DNA of 64,000 bases from Marthasterias glacialis (taxonomy: Eukaryota; Echinodermata; Asteroidea; Forcipulatida; Asteriidae): positions 10,789,565-10,853,564 of the forward strand of contig OU452238.1 in NCBI GenBank assembly GCA_911728455.2. The letters are read 5' to 3'. The number at the start of each line of letters is the position of its first letter. Within the stretch, counting starts at the first letter, position 1. Positions 20,601-32,480 of this stretch are shown in pieces. The notes beneath the pieces were generated by a model. The model saw nothing but the letters and a program-made list of their open reading frames with translations, had not been told where the DNA came from and did no database searches. The translations under genes and the position numbers were made by a program.

Positions 20601-22754
20601 GTAAGTTCTAACCTTTTTGCCCAGGTTCCCTTCAAATCCCCTTTTTTGCAAGTGTAAGGGTGCACGATAACCTCAAAGAAAGGTTATGTTTTAACCATCG
20701 CCTACTAAGTTTTCAAAATACAGAGACCTTTGTCCGCCACTTTTAAACAATGAACAGTCATAGGATAAGAGACCACACCGCAGCCATGGGGCATAAGTTT
20801 ATAAAAAATAAAATAAGTTTATAAAAAGTGGTCGGTCGGGGTCAGCTATGCATGACCTGATAATCCTCCAACTGATAATCCTCCACGTGTGGGTCAATTT
20901 AACCCGTGCGGACAGGACTAACTTACTCCTGTGAACGCAAGCCCAATTTGGATGAAGTCATTTTATCTTTTGGGCATCCGCAATGCTCGGATTAAGGGTT
21001 AGTTTAACTCCTCGCTTGAACGTACCCTATGTGTGCGTTTCGGTTGTACTATTTTCTTTGCACGTCCACACATGGTCTCATATATGACTTGCTTGCACAC
21101 GGCTACATTCATGATTTCACTCTTCCCTCTATAAACAGCTAACAACGTTAATTAATAATAAGTATCGGTGATAATAATTGTTATTGTTGTACCGGTAAGT
21201 TATTACCAGAATTATGCTGCTTGGGCCATCCAAATGTCCATCGTTGTCGCTTTCGTCAGATCCATCTGAAGAATGAAGACAATCACTTGCTTCAGAGGTT
21301 AATTCGCTTTGCTTTGGAAAAGAAATTGAACAAAATGTGTTATTAACACTGTCTCTGTCTCATTTTTCAAACACCAACTTATTTATTGGGTTTAAAAACC
21401 TACAAGAAAACACAGGCAATGTCTCCTAGAACTGATTATGGGGTGATATCACACTATTCAAATACGAAAAGAAATCATACTCCCAACAAGCCAGAGATAG
21501 TGGCTTATTGAGATATAGATATGACATGCAACAAAACAGGGCTTTTGATTTTAACACTGTGCTGAGGCAATCTCCTTTTCTCACATCCTCCCTTCTGTCC
21601 GTCCTGCCCTCTTGTGGCTTTGCCTTTAACCAGTGCTTGTTCCCCTTTCTACGAAAAACTTTACATGACGCATCAAACGTTTTTCAAAGCTTGCCTTAAA
21701 ACATGACTCTCACTCGGCTTGGGGAAAAGCTTCATATACCTGCCAAAACTTTAAGCTTTTTTTAACAGGAGTACGTTCCAATGCTAAAACTTTTTTCCAG
21801 TAAAAACCAGATCTTAGCTTCATCCAAACCCCCATCAATGTAAGCATATCAATCAAAAATTGTGTTTTATAATCAAAGCAGTACCTGGTTATCAGTATTT
21901 GGGTTGATTCGATCTTCGTCTGCGCTTGAAGAACAAAAAAGAGTGTCTTCATTCGTTGATCCGTTCTGTAAAAATAAATATAAAAAAAAAAAAATAAATA
22001 AATAAATAAAATAAAATAAATTAAACAAACAAACAAACAAACAAACAAACAAACAAACAAACAAACAAACAAACAAACAAACAAACAAACAAACAAACAA
22101 ACAAACAAACAAACAAACAAACAAACAAACAAACAAACAAACAAACAAACAAACAAACAAACAAACAAACAAACAAACAAACAAACAAACAACCCAACAA
22201 ACAAACAAACAAACAAACAAACAAACAACCCAACAAACAAACAAACAAACAACCCAACAAACAAACAAACAAACAAACAAACAAACAAACAAACAACAAA
22301 CAACAAACAACAAACAACAAACAACAAACGACAAACAAACAAACAAACAAACAAACAAACAAACAAACAAACAAACAAACAAACAAACAACCCAACAAAC
22401 AAACAAACAAACAAACAAACAAACAAACAAACAACCCAACAAACAAACAAACAAACAAACAAACAAACAAACAAACAAACAAACAAACAAACAAACAAAC
22501 AAACAAACAAACAAACAAACAAACAAACAAACAAACAAACAACAAACAACAAACAACCACCACCACCAATAATAATCAGAAGAAATACAATACAGCTAAT
22601 AACAATTCTATCTTACCGAATCCTCCTGTGATGATATGGATCCATTGTCATTGTCTACGACTCCATTAATCGTTACAGCAGAGCTAAATATCAGTAAACT
22701 CAAACATATTATACATGTGGCCCTGTTATTCCATCTGGAGTTTTTGTAAAATGC
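17656..22754 (-). pseudogene. Ginger1-like transposase with OTU protease domain, one nonsense codon
   Basis: Minus-strand exons: 22617-22754, 21885-21965, 21207-21311 and 17656-20391, all joined in phase 0 with GT-AG introns. A 5' exon with the start codon was not found. The first three exons encode an acidic Ser/Asp/Glu-rich leader. The large exon carries a retroviral-type integrase core: IDLVSF, then TDHGTEF and, 34 residues later, E in SQGKIERSH. A basic GPY/F-like region follows (RVLVKHIRSK..NVFEATVL), then a Cys-rich patch (CQCDDEECTRG..CTHSMHWYCC). Last is an OTU cysteine protease (PKDGNCLFHCLVDQL with the catalytic Cys; HYISLEPL with the catalytic His). Integrase plus OTU is the hallmark of Ginger1 cut-and-paste transposons, related to KRBA2-like proteins. 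A TAG at 20260-20262 interrupts the large exon upstream of the integrase; it could be one point mutation. Terminal repeats were not identified. Confidence 0.75.
21975..22556 (+). repeat. Long (AAAT)n/(AAAC)n compound microsatellite
   Basis: A short (AAAT)n tract leads into about 530 bp of AAAC units, interrupted by repeated AACCCAAC variants and two ACAAC-unit blocks. It fills nearly the whole intron between the first two recognised exons of the Ginger-like gene. On the transcribed strand it is a GTTT/TTTG repeat. Confidence 0.95.
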
Positions 22755-22874
22755 CTGAAAAAGAAATATAATAAAACAAATTATATCAAAGTATAATTAA
22801 GAAACCAATAGTTGAATGTTTAGGTTTGTGAAGTAGGACTACACGTAACATGAGGACAAAGAGGAAAACACGCC

Positions 22875-23599
22875 TGTTACGCACCATTATGTCGGACATA
22901 GACCAATGAAGAATAACAATGAAGTATAAATTATTATTTGATTCTCAGACACTTCAGACTAAATTGTGAATGTTTGAGTTTAATGCTTGAAGATTAAATA
23001 ACAATATTTTCACTTTGATAATAAAGAAAATGAACCAAACTACATTGACTTCTATGGACAAATGTTAAAATGCGACGTCACAATGAAGGTTTATAGGGGG
23101 ACAGAAGGTAGCCTTAAGACATACTGTCGATGACATAATGGTTCGACGGACACAATGGCCGGACATAGCTCTGTATTCAAAACAAATTGATCTATTCGAA
23201 TCCTCATTGAATTCACGATCATAACAATTTTTAATGATTTATTATTTTTTTCGTCAATTATTAGTCGTCTTTTCATTTCTGGCTTTCGAGGATTGTTTTT
23301 CTTCCATAAATGGATGGCATTAACACTATCCCTCAACACCCTAAACGGTAATTTACATGTCATGGCACAATGTTCCCAATATCAAATAACAAAATTATCA
23401 TTCATCTCATACAAAAAATGGTTTGTCGGACTTTATGGGGCGGACATAGTGGTTCGTCGGACACAATTGGGCGGTTATAATGGTTTGTCGGACACAATGG
23501 GACGGACATAATGGTTTGTCGGACACAATGGGGCGGACATAATGGTAAAAATAGTTCGTCCGACATAATGGTCCATGTCGGACATAATGGTGCGTAACA
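22875..23599 (+). mobile_element. 725-bp inverted-repeat MITE-like element with GGACATAATGG repeats
   Basis: The left end TGTTACGCACCATTATGTCG at 22875 pairs with the right end finishing ATAATGGTGCGTAACA at 23599: 19 perfect bp, then one mismatch and a further short match. The right 190 bp contain at least six variants of GTCGGACACAATGGGRCGG and GGACATAATGG. There is no ORF of note. It lies just upstream of the Ginger-like gene, but no common terminus was found. Confidence 0.65.
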
Positions 23600-25385
23600 C
23601 ACGGTGTGGTGCGAATTGTCCACTAGAAGTGGACCCGAGTTTGCCTATGACAAACTATGTCGGTATTGACTGGCTTGGGATGGAGCAAGATTCCTCTTAT
23701 CTTATCAAGATGTAATGAGGCGTGAACAGGCTGTACACGTGCCACTGCCTGTGACTTGGTGAACAAAAACTTGCTGAAAAATTCTTCTGAATTGTTGTTT
23801 TTAATTATAAGAATTTGGAGGAGTGTCAAAAGTTAGCATACAAGCAACTTTGAATCATAAAAATTGACTGAATATTTCTTGAGAAATTAAATAAGAAACA
23901 GTCATGTTTCTTCAAAGCGCTTCAACATTTCTGTAATATAACACCAACAGCCAGTCACAGACACTAGATGCATGATGTAATTGATAGGGTAATAACCCAG
24001 TTTGCGGTCACTGTCCTTGGATTAGTGAAGGTGGCAGGGGGAAAGTGTTTATGTTATAATTACCTTCCTGATCAGAAACCAATGAGTACAAATCGGAGTT
24101 TTTGGCTAATGGGATTTTCAGGTAATGCCAATCGAGGATGGGGATTGAAATTGCAATAATATAAATAGTACCCTGGTGAACTCATGATTGCTACAAGGAA
24201 TTTTAAGGTAGAGTTACAAACAAAAAAAGAATATAAAATCGATACAAGACTGAATGTGAACTGTTTAAATATTCGCAGTGCAGATTAAAGCCACAGCTGT
24301 TTTCAGGGTGCCACTGTGGTTAATGGAACAGGTCTTTACGAAATCGTTCATAGCCCGCGCCACACACATAAGAATAGGCAACATCTTCAGAAAAAAGGGT
24401 ACATCCTTTTTATTAAACTAATTAATAGTAGGCCTACATTATGAAGAAAGAAAACAGGGTCATCAAGACAAACTTAAGTATCAACATTCGGTATAAAGAG
24501 AGAGAGAGTGAGGTCTAGGACTTAACACTTAACAAACATAATTATTTTGGTGTTAACTATGCTAACACCCCCCCCCCAAAAAAAAAAAAAAAAAAAAAAA
24601 CAAAAAAAAAAAAAAAAAAAGAACAAGAACAACAACAAAAAACAAACAAACAAACAAACAAAACGTATCTGATTGAAATGTCAATTTCGCTTAACCGCTA
24701 TTCCCTTAAAGAAAAGCCTACTTAACTCGTCAATCTTACATCAACAAGTAATACTTATAATATATATACAGATAGAGCAAGGACAGGGACAGACTAACTT
24801 ACCATCATTCCACACGAACAATACTGGTGGGGAGCGAACACACTGCCGTTGAATGAAGTTTGACACCAGAAGACCTTCTTCGGATACAGGAAAGAGTATT
24901 ACAAAGCTTCCGGTCTTGAAACCGCAGAATCGGGAGTGTTCGAGGTGGTGGTGGTTGGGGGGGGGGGGGGGGGGTGTCAAACAATCGGGAAAACCGCGAT
25001 TGGCTTGTCCTCAGCAGTGTAGCCACGGGAGGGAGGGGCTGGGGGCACGTGCCCCCCTCACACACATTTCCTGTGCCCCCCCCCCCCCGGAAAAAATCGC
25101 GATAGTGTTAACCAAAAACAGAAAAAGAAAAGGGGAAAAGAAGAAAATGTGTGTTTGTATAATCTAATGTAGTGAACGATCGCGATCACTACCGCTACTT
25201 GTAAAGGTATGTAGTAAATCTCAGACTGAACATCTAAGATGATCCAACAGACTTCCTGCGACAAATATCTAGTAGTAGTTTCGTGTTTGAAAGTCAGTTT
25301 TCCCAAACATATTTGTATACACTCTACCTTCAAAACAGTTTAAAAAGAAAATCAGGACTGGCCTCACAATCGTTTACCTTAAAAA
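23600..25385. other. No gene seen; homopolymer and low-complexity tracts
   Basis: It holds poly-C/poly-A tracts at 24,569-24,640, a short (CAAA)n at about 24,641-24,662 and G/C homopolymers at 24,957-24,975. A fragment at about 25,010-25,110 (TAGCCACGGGAGGG..CACGTGCCCCCC) resembles the ends of hAT-type MITEs. No coding exon was recognised. Confidence 0.4.
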
Positions 25386-25700
25386 CCGGGGCTAAATTTA
25401 GGTACAACTTTAAGGGGTTCATTTAGGTCGGGGCTACATCTAGGTACAAGTTTGGGGCTACATTTAGGTCGGGGCGTCATTTAGGTACAACTTTGGGGCT
25501 ACATTTAGGTCGGGGCGACATCTAGGTACACTTCTGGGGCTACATTTAGGTCGGGGCGACATTTAGGTACAACTTTGGGGCTACATTTAGATCGGGGCGA
25601 CATTAAGGTACAACTTTGGGGCTACATTTAGGTCGGGGCGACATGTAGGTACACTTTTGGGACTACATTTAGGTCGGGCGACATTAAGGGCTCGGGCTAC
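25386..25700 (+). repeat. 41-bp tandem repeat, about 7 units
   Basis: The unit is GGGGCTACATTTAGGTCGGG followed by GCGACATTTAGGTACAACTTT. Each unit is itself two diverged half-units sharing ACATTTAGGT. Units differ at scattered positions (ACTTCT, ACTTTT, CTAGGT). Confidence 0.85.
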
Positions 25701-26198
25701 ATTTTGGTGCCGCACACACGTATGTTGTGAGTGCACGGCCATTGGCCAGTGCTTATTATCAGTACATTGTTATGTACAGCACTTGCCCCTTTTCCGTGGA
25801 TTTTCGTGTTTCTCGCTCAAATCTCGGTCAATTGTAAACGGATTTCGTTCATTTAAAGGTTATAACACGTCCCGGGAACTCATCTAATGGTCTATTCTAC
25901 CTGATGGAGGCGGATGAGTTTGCCGACAACCAACGGTAACTTCAGGGCTAGGTGGAAACACCACTGCGTGGCATAGTAGCGTGCCGCGTAGCACAGAAAT
26001 AGGACTACACATCACTTGATCATCTGTACACGCTCTCTTAGGAATTGGCCTTTAGCAAGTGCACAGATCCCAACTTATCACTCTCCATGGCAGCACAACC
26101 TGACAAATGGCCCTCAGTCCCGGGCACTTGTAAGAGAGAGTGCGCAAAGAATCTCCCGGTAACATCATTCGCTACATGGCGATTCCCATCTGGAACAA

Positions 26199-27344
26199 CA
26201 ATTGACCGATTGCGCGACCATTGTTACATGTCATCACGTGACATGTAGTGGGTACTACGTCATCTAAGCTGATGGCAAACTACGTGCAAATACATGCTGT
26301 GACCGACAGAGTCACACCAAAAGTCGGCTTTTTGGCAATAATAATACAGTTACTAAGCCCTTTTATTTCAGTTTTATGTTGTGACATTGATTTTAATCAC
26401 ATTACTGTTTCATAAACTACCAGTATTCTACTACAAGAGACGTTTACTTTGAGTTATGCACTTCCAGTGTCGGCAGTGGCGTAACTAGGGGGGGGGGGGG
26501 GCACATGCCCCCCAACTGAAGTCCATGCTCCCCGGGTGCCCCCCCCCCCCCAATTTGAAATGTAGACTTTTGAAATTAAAAATTACCAGAATAAAATGTT
26601 ACATTTTATGAGCATTTACGTAGTAATTTCGATGTTTTTTTAACTATTTTATTTACTTACACATAATGTATTTTGTTTTACGTCAACACGTCAGAAAACA
26701 CTGAAAAGAGGCTTGTTTATGAAAAATACAAACGGAAAATACATTTTTAATTGGCCAAAAGTGCCCCCTAGGAAAAATGGTGCTCCCCTAAAACATTACC
26801 CTATAGTTACGGCGCTGGGCGTCGGACGACTATGTAGCCACACGCCTGTTAATTTGTTTGTAATTTAGGCCTCAATCACTGTGAAAAAAAGATAAAGAAC
26901 GTTGGAAAAGTGAGCATTTATACATAGCCTTGCGAAATTTCAAATGGGCACAGGGATCACACAGTTTTGGAAAGCAATTTCTTTGGATGATTTCAGCTAC
27001 AAAACTGTGAAATTCTTGTGTTGAAAAGTGTGTGATCGCGGTCGTCTGGCCTAAACGTCGTGCACTAGCCGTGCACTAGTACACATCGTGCCATTATACG
27101 TTACTTGTAAAATTTCAAGACCTGCTGGAACTGTCCTTACTGGCTTTATTCAGCCACTCAAAGGTCTCTGGTACAAACTCTGGAATATTTTTCACAGATT
27201 TCGAGAAAGAAAAACCTCGATCGCATAAACAAATGCAACGATCATGATGTACCGTGCCACACTTTCCTATGGAGGACGTCGTGTTTGTTTAGATTTAATA
27301 CCCACTACATGTCACGTGACGTGGGTCGCGCAATCTATCTATTG
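26199..27344 (+). mobile_element. Repeat family R1 copy 1 (inverted-repeat element), interrupted by a hAT-type MITE
   Basis: Ends are CAATTGACCGATTGCGCGAC and the reverse complement CAATAGATAGATTGCGCGAC. Without the nested insert it is about 800 bp. It contains CACGTGAC-rich ends, CATGCTGTGACYGACAGAGT and GTGTGTGATCGCGGTCG. Other copies are at 28,655-28,985 (inverted, partial), 35,905-36,680 and 38,700-39,460. It is non-coding, so it is presumed to be mobilised by another element's transposase. The superfamily is not identified. Confidence 0.7.
26473..26816 (+). mobile_element. hAT-type MITE inside R1 copy 1
   Basis: The left end CAGTGGCGTAACTAGGGGG pairs with the right end, whose reverse complement is CAGCGCCGTAACTATAGGG. 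Flanking AGTGTCGG and GGCGTCGG form an 8-bp target duplication with two differences. Both the CAGTGG start and the 8-bp duplication fit hAT. A related but end-truncated copy is at about 62,620-62,935. Confidence 0.75.
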
Positions 27345-28650
27345 ACCGCCGAAATGTCAAGATATGACATCAGCATGTTACGGGTATCAGAAACCCACTG
27401 GAATGTGGACACCGAGGAATCTTTCGAACTCGGAAAGTTCATAATCATGCAATCCAGCCGAAAAGATAACATCAGAAGACAAGGTGTCTCACTTATTATC
27501 AGAAAGAGTTCGCGAACAGCATAAACCATCCTACGAATGCTACTCAAAGAGACTCATAAGTGCAATTTTCAACACGACAGATGGATTTTTGACAATCTTC
27601 CAGATCTACGTTCCTGACTCAAGCTACAGTGACGACTTATCGGAGGAATTCTATGACTCACTGCAGAGAAAAATCAACGCCCTGCCAAGGAACAACTCTT
27701 AACAAGCTTAACTCTTTGGAGACTTAAATGCAAAGGTCGGATCAAACCTGCAGGAATGATGTTGAAGGTAGATATGGACTTGGTGAATCGATGCAAGAGG
27801 GTCACAACAAACACACCCTGTTTCGACACACAAGAAGCGAAGAGCAACTTGGATGTCACCTGATGGTCAAATGTACGTACATCATTATTCAGGATGCCTA
27901 GAAATCTAAGCTGAAAAACAGCAGAGCCTACCATTTAGCTGGGATAGGGTCAGACCACTTCCTGCTCCTGGCCATTTTGTGATAACACGTAGAAGACAGA
28001 AAAACCAAGAACAGCACCAAAGCGCTATGATGTAGGAAAATTAACAGCAGACAACGACTTGAAGAGGGCTTTTGAGGTTCAGATGGGAGGCAGATTTGCC
28101 CCACTACTATCTTTAGAATCAGACAATGTGGAAGAAATCTACTCCAGATTTAAGGAGGCTGCGAACAAAACAACTGAAGTGGTATAGTTGGTTTCAAGAA
28201 GCGCAAACAAGTCGAAGGCTTGCCATCAGAGATAGAGGCTGCATGTGAACAACGCAGACAAGCCAGACCAAAGATGCGCAATGATCCAGCGAACATAGAA
28301 AACTGGGATAAAGGCGTTTACAAATTAGTGAAAGCAGTGGTAAACCAAGAAAAACAAGATAGAACTACTGGAACCAGACTTTAGGATTAACAACAGCCAC
28401 AACCTATTCAACAGTGTCCAAGAACTTGAAGGAAGACTCAGAAAAGGACTGAGTGCAGAGAAGGTAACACCCACACAAATAAAGAGGAAGTCCTAAATTG
28501 CTGGAAAGATCACTTTAGTTCACACTTCAACACGAGCTTTCCTCATGTCCCAGAAGCCTTGCAAGAAATCCCTGCAACCCCGATGCAGACATTCAAGCAG
28601 AAATAGCTCCCAAAGAAATACTTCTCACAGTCAAAAAGTTACAGCCCGTA
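27345..28650 (+). pseudogene. Degraded RTE-like LINE endonuclease fragment
   Basis: Translated pieces in shifting frames match the endonuclease of RTE-type non-LTR elements (sometimes annotated craniofacial development protein 2-like). They are MSRYDISMLRVSETHWN at about 27,354, FGDLNAKVGSN at 27,717, a TWMSPDGQMY piece at about 27,850 with a DRVRP remnant after it, and a RYDVGKL-like piece near 28,021. Several stops and frameshifts break it, and no reverse transcriptase was recognised downstream. An R1 element abuts each side. Whether R1 copy 1 inserted into this LINE is plausible but not proven. Confidence 0.65.
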
Positions 28651-28654
28651 AAGC

Positions 28655-28985
28655 TCTTTTATAACAGTGATTTTACATAACAAACAAAATCACAGGCGGG
28701 TGGCTACGCTAGTCGTCCGACGCTGGTGGTAGTGCATAACTCCAAATAAACCTTCTTTTGTAGTAGAATAATGGTAGTTCGTGAAACAGTAATGTGATTA
28801 ATATCAATGTTACAACATACAACTTTATTTAAAATGGCTTATTACCAAAAGCCGACTTTTGGTGTGACTCTGTCGGTCACGGCATGTATTTGCATGTTGC
28901 TTGCCATCAGCTCAGATGACGTAGTACCCACAATGGGTCACGTGATGACATGTAAACATTGGTCGCGCAGTCAGTCTATTGTCTT
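28655..28985 (-). mobile_element. Repeat family R1 copy 2 (inverted, partial)
   Basis: The reverse complement matches the left part of the R1 element: from the terminus AATAGACTGACTGCGCGACC, through the CGACAGAGTCACACC core, to the CGTCCGACGCTGG and GTAGCCACCCGCC region, where it stops. Confidence 0.65.
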
Positions 28986-29090
28986 GCTTAAGGGCACAAT
29001 AGTATCAAGACCAGGACTCGAACCCACACTCCGTTGATCAGAAACACCAGAGCTTGAGTCCGGTGCACTTGATCACTATTGATGTAAAAC
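28978..29090 (-). repeat. tRNA-Leu-like SINE or tRNA pseudogene fragment
   Basis: On the minus strand, a B-box GGTTCGAGTCC follows an anticodon-arm-like CCGGACTCAAGCTCTGG (CAA in the loop). The tail TTGTGCCCTTAAGCAAG is of the type found in tRNA-derived SINEs. The acceptor stem is not convincing, so it is not called as a tRNA gene. Confidence 0.5.
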
Positions 29091-29554
29091 TTGCTTCTTT
29101 AAACTCAGTTTTTCTCTTAGACTTTGGAGCTTTAAATCAATCTAATAATCGGAAATTATTTTCGAAAAGTGTCTTCATGTGCTCAGTAAAATGAACAGGG
29201 TCCAGTGTCATGACACTACTTACTGCGGAACTGTGCGCTCAATTTCAGCCCCATAGAATCACGCGCTCTAAGAATAACTATGCTCTTATATACCGCATTT
29301 TACAACGTATCAATTTGCTTTACAGGGTGCCGTAGGTGCAAAATTCTGTGGTAAGCAGTGCAGGTGAAATTGGGCACAGGGTCTGAGCACAATGGTCTAA
29401 GCCGATAATAGCCAATTGGACTTGTCTAAAGATAGAGCGCCAGTCCGGCAGTCCTTTATAGAGCGTGAGTCCTCCAGCAAAATGCTCTAATTAAAAACAA
29501 CTTTTCTTTCATGGTAAGAATTTCGTTCAGGTACATGGCACCGCAATGGCCTGC

Positions 29555-30060
29555 TTATTCATGAGCCAGGGCAAGTTTGCGTCAGCCCCGCGTCGCCCAT
29601 GGGTCTGTTAGCGCTACATCGATGACATCATTTTCATCTGGTGGACCAGTGATGAAGGAAGCCTCACAGCTTTCATTAACCATATGAATTCCTTCCACGG
29701 GCCCTTAAATTTACAACCGAATACTCAACCAAAGATACCCACTTTCAGGATGTCAAGGTTCAAAAGACGGATGACAGATCTCTTTTTTCAAACCCACAGA
29801 TAAACATCAATACCTCCACTCCACCAGCTGTCATCCCGACACTGCAGTACCACCATAGCCCTCAGACTCCAACGGATTTGTTCTAAAAATGATTCTGATT
29901 TTATCCACCACTCAGGAACTTAAGAAACACCTTGTTTCCCCATCAAGCGATCCAGAAATTCAAGTTTCGTTCTCGAGAGTCGATACTTGAAGAGGCGGTG
30001 TTATCCTCTGCCATATCTGTCACTCTAAGACAATCATGACCTTACGAATGATGTGGTTGT
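29555..30060 (+). pseudogene. Penelope-like element reverse transcriptase fragment
   Basis: The plus strand encodes RYIDDIIFIW at about 29,612, the YIDDI catalytic motif of Penelope-like reverse transcriptases. It is followed by an EYSTKDTHFQDVKV-like block, then, after a frameshift, KPTDKHQYLH-like and SCHPDTAV-like pieces. These occur in the usual order of Penelope-like elements. Frameshifts and stops are present, and no GIY-YIG endonuclease was recognised downstream. It is a 5'- and 3'-truncated relic. Confidence 0.7.
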
Positions 30061-30129
30061 ATATAGCTCCTCCGACACCCATGACAATACGTAACTGCAT
30101 GACCCCGAGCCTCTGGAATTCACAGTCCA

Positions 30130-32170
30130 TTCACAATTAAACAGAAATCTTATGTGGCATGATCATTGAACACAATACTGATGCAATGGTTCTAACTGAT
30201 AACTGGCTGAAAGAATGACGATCAGGTAGTGATTGGTTTTTCAGTATTGAGTGTACCTCGCCAATCTGCTGCCCGAGGCGGAGGTATCAGCATTGTGTCA
30301 ATTGAATCTACAGCTTAGGAAAAATGGGCCACCTGAGACTACCTTGAGTATGCACTTGTCACTAGTTGTCAGAACAGCATTAACTCTGCCATTGTCTACA
30401 AACCACCTGCGAAACCAAGACCCCAAAAGGCAAATGGCTTTCTCTATATAAAAACCTGTAAAATCAACACACTATAAAGAAACCCGACTGTTTCTATATA
30501 AAACCTGTAAAACCAACTATTGCTAATAGCCACTTACTTAAAAGTACATTCCGACATTAACCAGAATTATTGAGCTGCAAAGAAGATGGCCATAGCAGCT
30601 TATGTCCATTACATTTTAACAATGTAATGCGCTTTCTGTGTTACCAAACTGCTCATTGACCTCTTGGTCTAGGAATGTGACCAAGCAATGCATTAATCAA
30701 CTGAAATCAGGGACTCACGACAGAATAATGGTCTGGTTTACTTGGCAACCAACTAAAGTATGTCAAAAAGCTTAGAGGAAACACCCGTTAAAAATATGTG
30801 TTCTTCCGGGGAGTGACACTCGAACAAATATAGTTTAAAACTTAAAAAAAATTACAAGGCAAATGAAATAACCTCCTCAACACCAACATGGTTAATAAAA
30901 AAACTACCAGCTCTAATCAAGATATTATGTCGCATACTAAATTGCTCACTTTCCTCTGAGGTGTGTTCCAAGCTGAGCCCCCCAAGGTAGGATTACTCCT
31001 GTTCTAAAAAAAAACATCCATCGACAACCAGCTACTTATAACAAACTACAGACCTATCTCCAACCTATCCTTTCTCGGTAAACGTATCAAGTAAGTGGTT
31101 TCCAAACAGGTTGCTTCCTTTGTCCACTCGAACAGCTTATCTGAACCTCTGCAGTCTGCTTACCGCTCCTCCCTAGGTACTGGAACTGCTCTTGTTGTTC
31201 AAGATGCTATTCTTACAGCCATCTATAAACAACAGGGTGTTTTCCTTATTACGATCAGTTTGTCGGTTTCCCATCGATGCAGTAGACCATGGTATCCTCC
31301 TGCAGCGTCTCAAAAATGAATTTGTCCTTGACGAAGCTGTCCATCACTGGTTCCTGTCGTACCTGAGTGACAGAATTAGTCGGGTGCGCGTTAAAGAGGT
31401 TCTCTCTACAGAAGCACAACTCAAACATGGTGTTCCCCAGGGAGCCGTCATTGGTCCTCATGGGTCTTCACGTACTACTCAGATTATATGTCACTCTCTT
31501 CAGTTCTATATTTATGCCGATGATGTTCAGCTTTTCTTAACTTTCGACCCACCCAGCCAGGAGGTGCACTCTGTGCCGTGTCAAGACTGTCCGAGTGTAT
31601 AAAAGAACTTTAATCCTGGTTGGTTACTAATCAACTCAAGTTGAACCCAAAAAGAGAGAATTCTCCATCGCGTCTTCTCCTTCTCACTTAAAACGTCTCC
31701 AGCAGCTCACTTTCAACATCAACGATATTGATATTTGTCCCTCTCCCTCCATTGGGAACTTGGATGTTGTCTTCAACTCCGACATGGAGATGTCTGATCA
31801 GATCAAGATTATTTGATTTTATTGCTAGCAACAATGTAGTTCGTGCCCTGATCCAACCCAAGCTGGTCTACGGCTGTTGTTTGTTGAATTGCGTATCCAT
31901 GAAAGACACATCTCGTCTCCAACGACTTCAAAACAGATGTGCAAAGCTAATCTTCCAGATGCCAAAAAACTCCCACACCTTAAAACTATACTAAGACAAT
32001 ACTGGCTCCCAGTGGCCCAATGTATTGAGTTGCGCAAACTGGCCCATACCAACAGAAAATTATTTTCCATTGTTGACTTCTGCCAATGAAACGCTCTTCC
32101 TGTCCCCATAAGAAACGGTAACACTGTTTGTCCTTCAGAAAGGAACTTCAGACCCACCTTTTTCCATATT
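30130..32170 (+). pseudogene. Degraded L2/CR1-like LINE (endonuclease remnant plus reverse transcriptase)
   Basis: An endonuclease remnant (MVLTDNWLKE at about 30,188, with a Gly/Arg-rich relic near 30,270) is followed after a gap by reverse transcriptase blocks in several frames. These are TNYRPISNLSFLGK at about 31,040, LSEPLQSAYR at 31,138, a DAVDHG motif A at about 31,277, LKHGVPQGAVIGP near 31,420 and YADDVQLF at about 31,513. The C-terminal RLQRLQNRCAKLIF piece is near 31,917. Order and motifs fit the L2/CR1/Jockey-like group. It has multiple frameshifts, so it is inactive. A TTGGTGG minisatellite begins about 60 bp after the last recognisable coding block. Confidence 0.75.
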
Positions 32171-32228
32171 GTAGCTGTTTGTCCCAATTACTCCGTTCTT
32201 CGATCGTTCTTCGTCCCTCTTCGTTCTT

Positions 32229-32480
32229 CTTGGTGGTTGGTGGTTGGTGGTTGGTGGTTGGTGATTGGTGGTTGGTGGTTGGTGGTTGGTTGTGGTTGGT
32301 GGTTGGTGGTTAGTGGTTGGTGGTTGGTGGTTGGTGGTTGGTGATTGGTGGTTGGTGGTTGGTGGTTGGTTGTGGTTAGTGGTTGGTGGTTGGTGGTTGG
32401 TGGTTGGTGGTTGGTGGTTGGTAGTTGGTGGATGTTGGTTGGTGGTTGGTGGTTAGTGGTTGGTGGTTGTTAGTTGTTGG
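32229..32480 (+). repeat. TTGGTGG minisatellite
   Basis: About 250 bp of TTGGTGG units with variants GTGATTGG and GGTTGTGG, ending near a (GCT)n/(GCA)n hairpin (CTGCTGCTGCAGCAGCAGC). Runs such as GGTTGGTGGTTGG could form two-tier G-quadruplexes. Confidence 0.9.

Noticed and set aside
22021..22560. Possible CRISPR-like array or other spaced repeats
   Set aside because: Simple tetranucleotide repeat in a eukaryotic genome. None of the tandem arrays in the window has unique spacers.
21710..22569. Long minus-strand frames rich in VCLF repeats
   Set aside because: They are the (TTTG)n microsatellite read in all frames, not a protein.
28978..29090. Functional tRNA-Leu gene
   Set aside because: B-box and anticodon-like arm present, but the acceptor stem does not pair and a SINE-type tail follows.
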